A DNA stretch of 64,000 nt from Bizionia argentinensis JUB59 (GCF_000224335.1 NZ_AFXZ01000002.1:62001-126000); one strand, 5' to 3'. Numbered from the stretch's first letter, positions 37,452-47,158 are shown. Notes: generated by a model not told the origin, from the letters alone. Numbers and translations: made by a program.

Positions 37452-37470
37452 TAACGTAACAAATTTACAT

Positions 37471-38604
37471 ATGTATAGTAGTACTTTAGAAACACCTTTC
37501 AATACCTATAAAGAATTACATTTAGAAGGCCGTTATATTACAAACTCTATGATAGAGCCCTTGCTAGAAAAGCTGCCGAAAAATGTTCAGGTTACTATAG
37601 AAGGTACTTCAGTTAAACATCAATCTATTTACTGTATAACTCTAGGTAGCGGAAAAAAACGTGTATTGATGTGGTCGCAAATGCACGGAAATGAATCTAC
37701 AACTACTAAAGCGCTTTTCGATCTTATAAACTATTTACAGCGTAATCCATCCATCTTAGAAGCCTGTACATTATGTATTATTCCTATTTTAAATCCAGAT
37801 GGTGCACAGGTTTATACACGCTTAAATGCGAATCAAATCGATTTAAATCGTGATGCTCAAGCATTGTCGCAACCTGAAAGTCGTTTATTAAAGGACTGTT
37901 TCTTAAAATTCAAACCAGATTTTTGTTTTAACCTGCATGGGCAGCGTACTATTTTTAGTGTTGGAGAAACCTCCAAGTCGGCTATTTTATCATTCTTGTC
38001 ACCTGCGGAAGATGAGTCGCGAAGCTTCACTAAAACCCGTAAAATAGCTATGGAACTTATAGTTGCAATGAATTTGAAATTACAAAAAGTAATACCCAAT
38101 CAAGTTGCTTTATATAATGACGGTTTTAATCATAATTGTGTGGGAGATGCTTTTCAAAGTTTAGGTGTGCCTACGGTTTTGTTTGAAGCTGGTCATTATC
38201 CTGGCGACTACAAGAGAGAGGTAACTCGCGAACTTATTGGTTATGCACTTATGATAGCTTTATATACGATATCTGAAACCGAATTGGAAGGGAAAGGCTA
38301 TGAGGAATACTTGATGATTCCACAAAATGGCAAATGTTTTTTGGATGTAATTATTAGGAATGTTGAACATGACGGACATTTGATAGACGTAGGCGTACAA
38401 TATAAAGAGGAATTAGTAGGTAATAGCATACAGTTTATACCTGAAATTGTAAAATTAGAGAAACTAGATGGTTTTTTCGGACATAAGGAATATGATGGTT
38501 GTGGGGCTAATGTGTTAAATATGAATGGTTCGATGTTGAGCGTTGGTAATCAAACATATTCAGTTATGTTAAATAATGCTAAATATTCATTAATACTGGC
38601 CTAA
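37471..38604 (+). CDS. succinylglutamate desuccinylase/aspartoacylase-like zinc hydrolase (M14 clan)
   Basis: A 377-residue metallohydrolase of the M14/AstE-ASPA group. Zinc ligands are in QMHGNESTTTKAL (HxxE) and in NLHGQRT; IDLNRDAQ follows the family pattern, and FEAGHYPGDYKRE supplies the catalytic Glu. The C-terminal third (about residues 275-377) is a beta-rich domain. Such enzymes cleave acylated amino acids or small amide bonds. The gene is divergent from the XRE regulator and followed by an Lrp-type regulator after 71 bases, a setting suggesting amino-acid responsive use. Substrate unknown. Confidence 0.9.
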   Translation: MYSSTLETPFNTYKELHLEGRYITNSMIEPLLEKLPKNVQVTIEGTSVKHQSIYCITLGSGKKRVLMWSQMHGNESTTTKALFDLINYLQRNPSILEACTLCIIPILNPDGAQVYTRLNANQIDLNRDAQALSQPESRLLKDCFLKFKPDFCFNLHGQRTIFSVGETSKSAILSFLSPAEDESRSFTKTRKIAMELIVAMNLKLQKVIPNQVALYNDGFNHNCVGDAFQSLGVPTVLFEAGHYPGDYKREVTRELIGYALMIALYTISETELEGKGYEEYLMIPQNGKCFLDVIIRNVEHDGHLIDVGVQYKEELVGNSIQFIPEIVKLEKLDGFFGHKEYDGCGANVLNMNGSMLSVGNQTYSVMLNNAKYSLILA

Positions 38605-38642
38605 ATAGAGTTTTTGATATATATAATTTAAATTTATTGTCT

Positions 38643-38650
38643 TATTTTTG
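38643..38650 (+). promoter_or_regulatory. possible -7 box of the Lrp-type gene
   Basis: TATTTTTG fits TAnnTTTG, 25 bases before the ATG at 38676; the nearest upstream TTG is 26 bases away, longer than usual. Confidence 0.35.
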
Positions 38651-38675
38651 TCTTTTATTTAAAGAAATTAATATA

Positions 38676-39155
38676 ATGGCAAAATTTAAATTAGATGATG
38701 TCGATCATCAAATACTAGAAATGTTGATCGATAATACCCGTGTTCCTTTCACGGATATAGCAAAACAATTAGTTATTTCGGCTGGAACAGTTCATGTACG
38801 TGTAAAGAAAATGGAAGAGGCTGGAATTATTAAAGGATCTTCATTAACTCTAGACTATAAGAAATTAGGATATGCGTTTATTGCATATGTAGGTGTGTTT
38901 CTTCAAAAAACATCTCAAACAAAGTTTGTACTAGAACGTATAAATGAAATTCCTTATGTAACCGTTGCACATATAACGACCGGTAAGTTTAACGTTTTTT
39001 GTAAAATTCGTGCTAAAAACACAGAACACGCGAAGGATGTTATTTTTATGATTGATGATATTGAAGGTGTGTATCGTACAGAAACTATGATTTCATTGGA
39101 AGAAAGCTTAAACGATAAGAAACGTTTAATGCATTCAATTTTTAAAAACATGTAA
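38676..39155 (+). CDS. Lrp/AsnC family transcriptional regulator
   Basis: A 159-residue regulator. The N-terminal helix-turn-helix (DDVDHQILEMLIDNTRVPFT, then AGTVHVRVKKMEEAGII) is followed by an AsnC-type ligand-binding ferredoxin-like domain. The start was moved 13 codons in from a TTG; the ATG of MAKFKLDD gives the usual family N terminus and fits the -7 box upstream. These proteins sense amino acids as octamers; an amino-acid hydrolase lies just upstream. A strong terminator follows. Confidence 0.93.
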   Translation: MAKFKLDDVDHQILEMLIDNTRVPFTDIAKQLVISAGTVHVRVKKMEEAGIIKGSSLTLDYKKLGYAFIAYVGVFLQKTSQTKFVLERINEIPYVTVAHITTGKFNVFCKIRAKNTEHAKDVIFMIDDIEGVYRTETMISLEESLNDKKRLMHSIFKNM

Positions 39156-39180
39156 GCTTTTTTCAAGCTTAAAAGAGATG

Positions 39181-39208
39181 AGCGCTTTCTTTGGAAAGCG
39201 CTTTTTTT
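39181..39208 (+). terminator. terminator of the Lrp-type gene
   Basis: Perfect nine-bp stem AGCGCTTTC / GAAAGCGCT, loop TTTG, then seven T. It lies before the DinB gene and rules out the TTG at 39191 as that gene's start. Confidence 0.92.
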
Positions 39209-39229
39209 AATACTTTAAAATATAGAATT

Positions 39230-39745
39230 ATGTTTGTTAGTGAGGTTCCTTCTTCAGAGTTTAGTCCTTTTTATGCTAATTACATTAAAAAGGCTGGTAC
39301 GTCTAGTTTATTAAGTGGATTGGGTCAGGGCATGGAAAATACAGCAGCTTTCTTTCGATCTATTCCTGAAAACAAGTTAGAATATCGCTATTCTGACGGA
39401 AAATGGACTATTAAGGAGATTATTCAGCATCTTATTGATACAGAACATATTTTTATATACCGAGCTTTGCGTTTTGCAAGACAAGATAAAACGCCTCTAC
39501 CGGGATTTGAGCAAGATGACTACGTATTGTCAAGTGTTGCTAATAGACGAACGCGTGACCAATTAATTAATGATTATATGGATTTGCGGGAATCGACAAT
39601 TGCTTTATTTAGTAGTTTTTCAAAAAAAATGCTGGAACAAATAGGTGAGGCTAGTGGTGCGGATATGTCCGTTAGGGCTATTGGCTTTATATTAGTTGGC
39701 CATGAAAAACATCATATAGACATTATTAAAGAGCGCTATTTATAG
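39230..39745 (+). CDS. DinB-family metal-dependent hydrolase-like protein
   Basis: A 171-residue four-helix-bundle protein of the DinB/YfiT group. Three metal-ligand histidines are seen: one in QHLIDTEH and two in HEKHHIDII near the C terminus. The start is ATG at 39230; an upstream in-frame TTG falls inside the preceding terminator. Some relatives are bacillithiol or mycothiol S-transferases; since bshA is in this window, a bacillithiol transferase role is possible but unproven. It converges with aroB, four bases away. Confidence 0.88.
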   Translation: MFVSEVPSSEFSPFYANYIKKAGTSSLLSGLGQGMENTAAFFRSIPENKLEYRYSDGKWTIKEIIQHLIDTEHIFIYRALRFARQDKTPLPGFEQDDYVLSSVANRRTRDQLINDYMDLRESTIALFSSFSKKMLEQIGEASGADMSVRAIGFILVGHEKHHIDIIKERYL

Positions 39746-39749
39746 TTTT

Positions 39750-40808
39750 TTAGGCTCTGTAGTATTCGAATGCTTTTATAATAAGTTCGTTGCTTACTTG
39801 ACAATCAATTATTGGTTTCCCCATGTTTTCTAGGAGAACGAAATTAATATTACCATGCTCATTTTTCTTATCGTATTTTAGAAGCTCAATAATAGCGTCA
39901 TAGTCAGTTGGACTAAAAGTAACTTCTCCAAAAACGCGTTTTATTACTTTTTTTATGGCTTCGTTTTCAGATTTCGGAAAATCAGATAATTCTGTTGAAA
40001 TATAAGTTGCTAAAATCATTCCAACGGCAATAGCTTCGCCATGAAGCAAGGCTTCCTTTTCAGGGTGGCTTAAAAAATATGATTCTATAGCATGGCCTAA
40101 AGTATGTCCGTAATTTAGTGTTTTACGTAAATTTTGTTCTAAAGGATCTTTCGTTACGATGCTGTTTTTTATGATTACTGATTCATATATTAAATTATCA
40201 TAATCTGAAATGGCATCCGTTGAAAATTTATTCCAATAATCCCGACTATATATCAAGCCGTGCTTAAGCATTTCAGCTAAGCCAGAACGTAATTGATTTT
40301 CTGGTAAGGTTTCAAGAAAGTTGGTGTCTATCAATACCATTTCACCTGGATTAATAACCCCAATTTGATTTTTTAAGTGTCCTAAGTCTACACCGGTTTT
40401 ACCGCCTACAGAAGCATCAACCATAGCTAATAAGGAGGTTGGTACATTAATATAATTTAAGCCGCGTTTAAATGTAGAAGCTACAAAGCCGCCTAAATCC
40501 GTAACAACGCCGCCGCCTAAATTAATTATTAAACTTTTTCTATCTGCTCCTAATTCAGAAAGCGCATTCCAAACGCCAACACAAGTTTCTATAGTTTTGT
40601 GTTCTTCGCCCGCCTCAATTTCTATAATTTCAATGGTGCAAGACGTTTCTATCTGCTCTATAAACTGTGGCAAGCAGAAATTATGCGTGTTTTCATCAAC
40701 CAATATAAATAGGATAGAATAATTTATCGCTTTTAAATGCGTATTTAACGCGCTATAACAGTTTGAATTAAAGTGAATTGAGTAGTTTTCGGTTTGAATA
40801 GATTTCAT
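39750..40808 (-). CDS. aroB: 3-dehydroquinate synthase
   Basis: A 352-residue NAD-dependent enzyme of the shikimate pathway turning DAHP into 3-dehydroquinate. Motifs are intact: GGGVVTDLGGFVAST, KTGVDLGHLKNQIG, LNYGHTLGHAIE and LLHGEAIAVGM, which include the zinc ligands. Length is standard. It is transcribed alone, divergent from proline dehydrogenase. Confidence 0.97.
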   Translation of the reverse strand: MKSIQTENYSIHFNSNCYSALNTHLKAINYSILFILVDENTHNFCLPQFIEQIETSCTIEIIEIEAGEEHKTIETCVGVWNALSELGADRKSLIINLGGGVVTDLGGFVASTFKRGLNYINVPTSLLAMVDASVGGKTGVDLGHLKNQIGVINPGEMVLIDTNFLETLPENQLRSGLAEMLKHGLIYSRDYWNKFSTDAISDYDNLIYESVIIKNSIVTKDPLEQNLRKTLNYGHTLGHAIESYFLSHPEKEALLHGEAIAVGMILATYISTELSDFPKSENEAIKKVIKRVFGEVTFSPTDYDAIIELLKYDKKNEHGNINFVLLENMGKPIIDCQVSNELIIKAFEYYRA

Positions 40809-40876
40809 AGGAATTAGTGCAAGAAATAAAAGCTAAAATAAGGTGTTTTTTTACAAAAAAGTCAATGAATGATAAT

Positions 40877-40884
40877 TATATTTG
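40877..40884 (+). promoter_or_regulatory. -7 box of proline dehydrogenase
   Basis: TATATTTG, an exact TAnnTTTG match, 18 bases before the ATG at 40903; the -33 region is TTTTTTTAC rather than TTG. The position implies a leader of roughly ten bases. Confidence 0.45.
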
Positions 40885-40902
40885 TATAATTTTTCAACAG
40901 AT

Positions 40903-42081
40903 ATGGAGGACTCAAGAATATTTGATAATACAAAAATTGCTTTTCAGCTAAAAAGTAATAGAGAGTTAAATCGCGCACGCTTTTTATTCAATATGATATC
41001 AAATGCGACGTTGGTTAAGATAGGAACCGCACTTACTACTTTTGCCATAAAAGCCCATTTACCTGTAGAAGGTATCATTCGTGCAACTGTTTTCGATCAT
41101 TTTTGTGGTGGTGTAAACGAGGATGATTGTTTGGAAGTTATTGATGCCATGTATACAAAAGGTGTTAGTTCTGTTTTAGATTATTCGGTAGAAGGGAAAG
41201 AAACAGAAGCACATTTTGATGGTGCTATGGAAAAAACTCTAAAGATTATTCGTTTTTCGGATGATAGAAATGCCATGCCCATTGCTGTTTTTAAACCTAC
41301 AGGTTTTGGTCGTTTTGGTTTATATCATAAAATAAATGAAGGTAAAACGTTAACTGAAACGGAGCAGGAGGAATGGAGTCGAGTGGTAGCAAGATATGAT
41401 GCCGTTTGTAAGTTAGGATTGGAAAAAGATGTTGAAATATTAATTGACGCCGAACATAGTTGGATTCAGGATGCAGTTGATAATTTGGTGACCGAAATGA
41501 TGCGGAAGTACAATAAGAGTACAACAATTGTATATAATACCTTGCAAATGTATCGTCATGATAGAATGGATTTCTTAAAAAGTCAGCACGAACTGGGTAA
41601 AAAGGAAGGTTTTTATTTAGGTTATAAAATTGTTCGTGGTGCTTATATGGAAATTGAACATGAGCGCGCTTTGGAAAAAGATTATCCAACGCCGATTTGT
41701 GAAAGTAAGTTAGCAACAGATGAAAACTTCAATGCATCTGCAAAATATATTCTGGATAACTTATCTGACATATCCATTTTTGTTGGAACTCATAACGAAT
41801 TAAGTAGTTATATGGTTATGGATTTAATGCGCGAGAAAGAAATTAAAATCACCGATAATCGCGTGTGGTTTGGGCAATTATACGGCATGAGTGATAATAT
41901 AAGTTTCAACCTAGCGGATAAAGGTTACAATGTGGCTAAATACGTGCCATTTGGACCTGTTAAAGATGTGATGCCATACCTAATTAGACGAGCAGAAGAA
42001 AACACCTCGGTTGCTGGGCAAACAGGACGCGAATTAATGCTTATAAATAAAGAGAAATTTAGAAGAAAAGGCGTTAAATAA
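40903..42081 (+). CDS. proline dehydrogenase
   Basis: A 392-residue monofunctional PRODH, the FAD enzyme oxidising proline to pyrroline-5-carboxylate. Motifs include KIVRGAYMEIEHERA, FVGTHNELSS, WFGQLYGMSDN and the C-terminal PYLIRRAEENTSV, which bind FAD and substrate. The start is ATG at 40903; an in-frame TTG 21 bases upstream overlaps the -7 box. No fused P5C dehydrogenase. It ends five bases from the converging tyrosine kinase gene, the first gene of the polysaccharide locus. The Lrp-type regulator 2 kb upstream is a candidate controller. Confidence 0.95.
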   Translation: MEDSRIFDNTKIAFQLKSNRELNRARFLFNMISNATLVKIGTALTTFAIKAHLPVEGIIRATVFDHFCGGVNEDDCLEVIDAMYTKGVSSVLDYSVEGKETEAHFDGAMEKTLKIIRFSDDRNAMPIAVFKPTGFGRFGLYHKINEGKTLTETEQEEWSRVVARYDAVCKLGLEKDVEILIDAEHSWIQDAVDNLVTEMMRKYNKSTTIVYNTLQMYRHDRMDFLKSQHELGKKEGFYLGYKIVRGAYMEIEHERALEKDYPTPICESKLATDENFNASAKYILDNLSDISIFVGTHNELSSYMVMDLMREKEIKITDNRVWFGQLYGMSDNISFNLADKGYNVAKYVPFGPVKDVMPYLIRRAEENTSVAGQTGRELMLINKEKFRRKGVK

Positions 42082-42086
42082 TTCTA

Positions 42087-44438
42087 CTAATTGCGCTGCC
42101 ACCATTTCTTTTTATTAGGGTTTTTACCGTATCCATAGCCATAATCATTTCCTTTTTTGTAATCAACGCTATTTAACAGGATTGTCATATTAGGTAAACG
42201 TTTTTCTTGATACATAGTTTCAGCAATTTGCAAACGTCTCTTATCAAGATAATTGGCGCGTACTACGTAAATAAATAAATCGGCATGTTGACTAATTAAA
42301 AGTGTGTCAGTAACTAGGCCAACGGCAGCCGTATCTACAATTATATAATCGTACTTATCATTCACTGTATCAAATAGTTCTTGCATACGCTTGCTCATAA
42401 GAAGCTCTGCGGGATTTGGAGGAATAACACCAGAAGGAATAACCTCTAAATAATCGTTGTCTTTTAAGTTTACAATAACATCTTGAAGTTGTAAACTAGG
42501 ATCGCTAATATAATTGGTTAGGCCATTGTCGTTTTTTATATTCAAATAATTAGTGGCTTTAGGTACCCGAATGTCCGTTTCTATAAGCAAAACTTTCTTC
42601 TCTGTATAAGATAATGATAACGCTAAATTAATGGCTGTATGAGATTTCCCTTCTTTGCTGGTAGTTGATGTAACAAAAATAACTTTGGATTGTTTTTCAA
42701 CACTCTTAAGCATGAATTCAATATTGGTACGTACCATTCTGAAAGCTTCTGCTTTTGGCGAGTAATCAAATTTATTTATGAGTCGTGTACGTTTTTTAGC
42801 TTTTGGAATAGCTCCAATAAAAGGTACGTTTATAGTTTTCTTAATATCTTGCGCGGTGTGGACCTTGGTGTCAATCAGTGTGAGTAGGTAAATCATTCCT
42901 ATTGGCAAACTCAAGCCTAAAATTAAAGCCGCCAAAATAGTAATAACCCACTTCGGTGCTACTGGTTTTCCAGAAGCATATGCTTTGTCGACAATTTTAG
43001 CGTTCGGAGATGAAACACCGTGGGTTATAGCAGATTCCTCTCGTTTTTGTAAAAGGTATAGATATAAAGATTCCTTAATGTCTTGTTGGCGTTTTATATC
43101 TTTAAATTGACGTTCTTTTTGAGGTGCCGAATAGATTTGTGAGTTAATTCGGGAGTTTTCCGCTACTAAACTATTGTAAGTTATTTGACTTGTAGTTTTT
43201 TTACTATTTAAACTCTGAGCTAAATCTGTTTTTAGTTGATTAATTTGAGTCGTTAAATTAACCACCGTTGGGTTAATTTCACTAGAATTCTTTAGAATGC
43301 GATCTCGTTCCTGAACCAAACTGTTATGTCTACTTGCTACTTGTTCAATAGCACCATCTTGAATGCCCATGTTTAGAGGCAATAAATCACTAACGTTTTG
43401 ATTGTCTGATAAATGAGATCTCATGTAATCAATGAGTTGAAGTTGCATACCAGTTTCTGTTATTTTCGCTTCATTTTCTTTTTCAGTTTGAAGGAAAATT
43501 GTGGACTGGGTGGAGAGATTGGTTAATTTATTTGTCTGTTGAATGTCTTCCGCCGTTAAATCAACAATACCTAGTTCGCGAGACACACCAGTTAAGCGAT
43601 CGTTTATAAAGCTGGAAGTGGCTTCAACAACCATATTCTTATCATTTATAACATCCTCGTTATATTTATCTATCAGCTTATCTAAAAATAGTTCTGCTTT
43701 TTCACCAACATTATCATTTATTGTCAATTTTATAACGCTCGATAATTCGGTAGTTTGAATTTGAAGTTTGGTTTTATAATTACTAGTAACGGCATTTATT
43801 GGCTGGATTCTAATAGTGATATTGGAACCAATTTTCGTGGCGTATTGGCCCATATTGGGCGTAATAATGATTTCGCCAAAACTTGTTGCTATGCTTTTTC
43901 CAAAATCGTAAAGTACACCTTCAACATCGCTGTGTTTTTGTGTGTTATTTTTCAAAGCTTTATTGTAACCTGAAGCCCCTTTGAAAATAAAATCTTTTGT
44001 AGAGTTAATTCGAATATTAAAAGTGGTATCAATAGTATATAGAAGAGAGTCAGGTGCGCTAAAGTTGATGTTTAAGGGTGGATTGGTATAAACTTCGTGC
44101 GCTTTTATACGACCCTCCACAAAAAACTGGATATTAAACTTTAAATCTTTTACAACGCTAGCAATGAGGTTTCTGGATTTAATAATTTCAATTTCATCCA
44201 ATACATTGTTCTGATCATTGCTGAAGAGTCCGTAATTTTGAAGATTCGATATTTCCGGTAATTTCCCCTGAGATTTATCGTCCTTAATTTTAATGGTTGC
44301 CTTGGCTTGGTATTCATTACTGGCATAGCGTAAGTATACAAATGCCAATGTTAAGGCAGCTATCACACATAAAAGTATAAATTTCCACCTGTGAAGGTAA
44401 GGCTCAATTAAATCTTTAAAATACGTCTGTTGTTTCAT
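42087..44438 (-). CDS. polysaccharide co-polymerase / tyrosine autokinase (Wzc-like)
   Basis: A 783-residue inner-membrane protein controlling polymer length and export. Transmembrane helices are at about residues 18-36 and 495-519; between them lie the Wzz domain and a long periplasmic coiled coil. The cytoplasmic BY-kinase domain has Walker A TTSKEGKSH (about residue 595), Walker A' LLIETDIRVPK and Walker B DYIIVDTAAVG. The C terminus has a tyrosine cluster (DYGYGYGKN), the usual autophosphorylation site. It is the last gene of the block with the Wza-type gene upstream (21 bases). Confidence 0.95.
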   Translation of the reverse strand: MKQQTYFKDLIEPYLHRWKFILLCVIAALTLAFVYLRYASNEYQAKATIKIKDDKSQGKLPEISNLQNYGLFSNDQNNVLDEIEIIKSRNLIASVVKDLKFNIQFFVEGRIKAHEVYTNPPLNINFSAPDSLLYTIDTTFNIRINSTKDFIFKGASGYNKALKNNTQKHSDVEGVLYDFGKSIATSFGEIIITPNMGQYATKIGSNITIRIQPINAVTSNYKTKLQIQTTELSSVIKLTINDNVGEKAELFLDKLIDKYNEDVINDKNMVVEATSSFINDRLTGVSRELGIVDLTAEDIQQTNKLTNLSTQSTIFLQTEKENEAKITETGMQLQLIDYMRSHLSDNQNVSDLLPLNMGIQDGAIEQVASRHNSLVQERDRILKNSSEINPTVVNLTTQINQLKTDLAQSLNSKKTTSQITYNSLVAENSRINSQIYSAPQKERQFKDIKRQQDIKESLYLYLLQKREESAITHGVSSPNAKIVDKAYASGKPVAPKWVITILAALILGLSLPIGMIYLLTLIDTKVHTAQDIKKTINVPFIGAIPKAKKRTRLINKFDYSPKAEAFRMVRTNIEFMLKSVEKQSKVIFVTSTTSKEGKSHTAINLALSLSYTEKKVLLIETDIRVPKATNYLNIKNDNGLTNYISDPSLQLQDVIVNLKDNDYLEVIPSGVIPPNPAELLMSKRMQELFDTVNDKYDYIIVDTAAVGLVTDTLLISQHADLFIYVVRANYLDKRRLQIAETMYQEKRLPNMTILLNSVDYKKGNDYGYGYGKNPNKKKWWQRN

Positions 44439-44459
44439 GTAGTAATACTTATAAAAGAT

Positions 44460-45242
44460 TTATTTTACTAGAAATATGGCTATAATGGTTGCTAATGTTC
44501 CCACTGCGGAAATAATTACGCCATTATTTTGGTTGTAAGAAGCCGATCTAATTTTGGCGGGATTAGGCTCGATAACCAATACGTCATTTTGTTCTAAATA
44601 GTAATTGGGTGATGTAATGGTACTTATTTTTGTTAAATCAAATTTGGTATAAACCTTTTTATTCCCTTGCTCTCTAATTAAAAATACATTATCACGTTTT
44701 CCATATATAGTTAAATCGCCCGCCATACCTAAAGCTTGGGTTAATGAAACACGTTCATTTTCAATTGTAAACGTACCTGGGTTTTTAACTTCACCTAAAA
44801 CGGTTATGGTAAAATTTAGTAACCGAATATTTATAACGGGATCCTTTACATAAGCGCCGATTTGATTTTTCAAGAACATAGTTGCTTGTTCTCTTGTTAA
44901 ACCACCCAGTTTAACGCTTCCTAAAACAGGGTACTCAATATTGCCGTTTTTATCTATTAAATAGGTTGGCATTTTCAAATCTGCATTGGCAGAAAGTGAT
45001 GATGTACTATAGGAAACTGCAGGTAAGTTAAAAGGCGCCACCGCATCGGCATCGCCACCAATACTAATAAATATTAAATCGTTGGGCTTGTAAGTGATTT
45101 CCGCGTTCATAACGGCATTCTGTTCTGCGCTAATTGGCTCATCTTGAAAATAGATAATCTCTTTGCTTGTTGCACATGATGACGCTAAAACAGAAGCAAT
45201 AAGCAAACTTATTTTTTGAAGGGTGTTTTTAAAGTTAATCAT
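44460..45242 (-). CDS. polysaccharide export lipoprotein (Wza-like)
   Basis: A 260-residue outer-membrane export protein. The signal ends at a lipobox with Cys23 (VLASSC). A Poly_export domain begins at about residue 50 (YKPNDLIFISIGG), followed by one SLBB-like segment (FTITVLGEVKNPGTF). The extreme C terminus is a hydrophobic helix (IISAVGTLATIIAIFLV) that would cross the outer membrane. Shorter than E. coli Wza (about 380), as is usual in Bacteroidota. It lies between the dehydratase and the kinase genes on one transcript. Confidence 0.94.
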   Translation of the reverse strand: MINFKNTLQKISLLIASVLASSCATSKEIIYFQDEPISAEQNAVMNAEITYKPNDLIFISIGGDADAVAPFNLPAVSYSTSSLSANADLKMPTYLIDKNGNIEYPVLGSVKLGGLTREQATMFLKNQIGAYVKDPVINIRLLNFTITVLGEVKNPGTFTIENERVSLTQALGMAGDLTIYGKRDNVFLIREQGNKKVYTKFDLTKISTITSPNYYLEQNDVLVIEPNPAKIRSASYNQNNGVIISAVGTLATIIAIFLVK

Positions 45243-45253
45243 AGGTGATTGGT

Positions 45254-47158
45254 TTAGTTTAAAACATCATAAGTTGAATTATTCGGACTATATTCAGCTA
45301 CAATATCTTTTATTTTTGAAACAATTTCAATGTTTTGAGATGTAGAACTTAATAAGCAAAGTTCTTCTATAAGTGTTTTTGTGACTTCTACACTAACGGG
45401 TTTGCATTTCGCAATCATTATTTTATCGTTGTAGGTGGGTTTGGTATGTTCACCTTCAATGAGAAGTTCTTCAAATATTTTTTCACCAGGTCTTAATCCG
45501 ATAAATTTTATATCTATTTCCGAAGGAAACTTTAATCCTGAGAGGGTAATCATATTCATAGCCAAATCATGAATTTTAATAGGTTTTCCCATGTCGAAAA
45601 CAAAAATTTCATGGCCTAACCCCATGGCGGCGGCTTCTAAAACTAGAAGACTAGCTTCTGGAATAGTCATAAAATAACGAATAATGTCTTTATGTGTTAC
45701 CGTCAACGGTCCGCCAGCTTCAATTTGCTTTTTAAACAAAGGGATTACGGAGCCATTAGATCCTAATACATTGCCGAAACGCGTGATAATGAACTTGGTT
45801 TTAGCTGTTGAGTTTTGCTGACAGCAAATTAGCATTTCCGCAATACGTTTTGTTGCACCCATAACATTGGTGGGGTTTACGGCTTTATCAGTTGAAATAA
45901 GTATAAATTTATCGACACTATGTTTTTTTGATAAATACAGGACGTTTTTGGTACCTCGAACATTTACGCTGACCGCTTCGTAAGGATTTTGTTCCATTAA
46001 AGGTACGTGTTTATAAGCGGCGGCATGAAATATTATTTCAGGTTTGTGGCAATTAAATATAGAATCTAAACGCACATTATTTCTTATATCTGCAATAATT
46101 GGTACGACGTTTTGAATGCCTTTTCGTGATAACTCCTGTTGTAAATCATATAATGGTGATTCGGCACTATCTATAAGTATCAATTTACTAAAATTGAAAA
46201 CGCATAGTTTTCGTACAAGTTCACTTCCTATAGAGCCTGCCGCACCGGTAATTAAAATAACACGATTGCTATACTCGTCAATTAAAATGGGGTTATTAAT
46301 ATTTATGGGTTCACGACCTAGTAAATCTTCAATATTAATATCTTTAATTTGCCCGATGCTTAAATCGCCATCAATCCATGTTTTAACAGCAGGAACTATT
46401 TTGACCTTTAAATTTAAGGCGAATAACTTACTAGTAATTTGGAGTAATCTAGTCGCTTCAATATTTTGAATCGATATAATAACTGAATCGATATGGTGTT
46501 TATCTATAAATTCTTTAGTGATATTCGAGGGGTGATATACGTTTAGAAGATTTATCTTTTTCCCAGATTTACGCTCATTATCATCTACAAAACCAAATAC
46601 ATCTATATCGTTTTTGGCATCATTACTTATCGCGTTGTAGGTTATTATTCCTGAATCGCCAGCCCCGTAAATTAATACAATACTTTTATTATCATTTTCG
46701 GATTCATTTTCAGTAATTAAAGTGCGGTATATCGCTTTTATCGAGAATTTGGCCCCAATTAGAAAAAACATGTTTAATAATAGGTGGATGTAGATAATGG
46801 AGCCTGCGATATCAAAAACATTATTATAATTATATTTCCGACTTATATAGGTAGTAACAATAAGAATAGTTGCTAAAATATTGATTCCAATTATAATGTT
46901 AACAACGTCTTTAAAGCCTGTAAATCTAACAACGCCTTTATGGGAGTTTACTAATATAAAACTTATAATACCAGCAAGAACCACAAACGGAATTTGCTTT
47001 AAAAACATAGAAAAATCAAAATCCAAGACAAAATTATATCGAATTAAATACGCTACAAAAAATGTAAAAGCAATAATGCATGAATCGAATAGTAGCACCA
47101 GCCACTTAGAGGCATAGCGGTTCGATAATTTTTGCAATAAGCTATATATTTTATCCAA
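45254..47158 (-). CDS. membrane-bound NDP-sugar 4,6-dehydratase (PglF/WbpM/CapD-like)
   Basis: A 634-residue protein with four N-terminal transmembrane helices (about residues 15-140), a first Rossmann domain (VLIYGAGDSGI) and a second, catalytic SDR domain with GAAGSIGSELVRK, AAAYKHVPLME and STDKAVNPTNVMGATKR. Members of this group convert UDP-GlcNAc to the 4-keto-6-deoxy sugar that aminotransferases then aminate. The upstream aminotransferase gene overlaps this start by eight bases, supporting exactly this two-step pathway. The sugar is inferred from the family. Confidence 0.94.
   Translation of the reverse strand: MDKIYSLLQKLSNRYASKWLVLLFDSCIIAFTFFVAYLIRYNFVLDFDFSMFLKQIPFVVLAGIISFILVNSHKGVVRFTGFKDVVNIIIGINILATILIVTTYISRKYNYNNVFDIAGSIIYIHLLLNMFFLIGAKFSIKAIYRTLITENESENDNKSIVLIYGAGDSGIITYNAISNDAKNDIDVFGFVDDNERKSGKKINLLNVYHPSNITKEFIDKHHIDSVIISIQNIEATRLLQITSKLFALNLKVKIVPAVKTWIDGDLSIGQIKDINIEDLLGREPININNPILIDEYSNRVILITGAAGSIGSELVRKLCVFNFSKLILIDSAESPLYDLQQELSRKGIQNVVPIIADIRNNVRLDSIFNCHKPEIIFHAAAYKHVPLMEQNPYEAVSVNVRGTKNVLYLSKKHSVDKFILISTDKAVNPTNVMGATKRIAEMLICCQQNSTAKTKFIITRFGNVLGSNGSVIPLFKKQIEAGGPLTVTHKDIIRYFMTIPEASLLVLEAAAMGLGHEIFVFDMGKPIKIHDLAMNMITLSGLKFPSEIDIKFIGLRPGEKIFEELLIEGEHTKPTYNDKIMIAKCKPVSVEVTKTLIEELCLLSSTSQNIEIVSKIKDIVAEYSPNNSTYDVLN

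Noticed and set aside
37178-37470. CRISPR-like repeat array
   Set aside because: The repeated TTACAAATGTAA is short, irregularly spaced and palindromic, as expected for operators, with no spacers or cas genes.
39191-39229. TTG start for the DinB protein
   Set aside because: It falls inside the hairpin of a strong terminator; the ATG at 39230 gives a normal N terminus.
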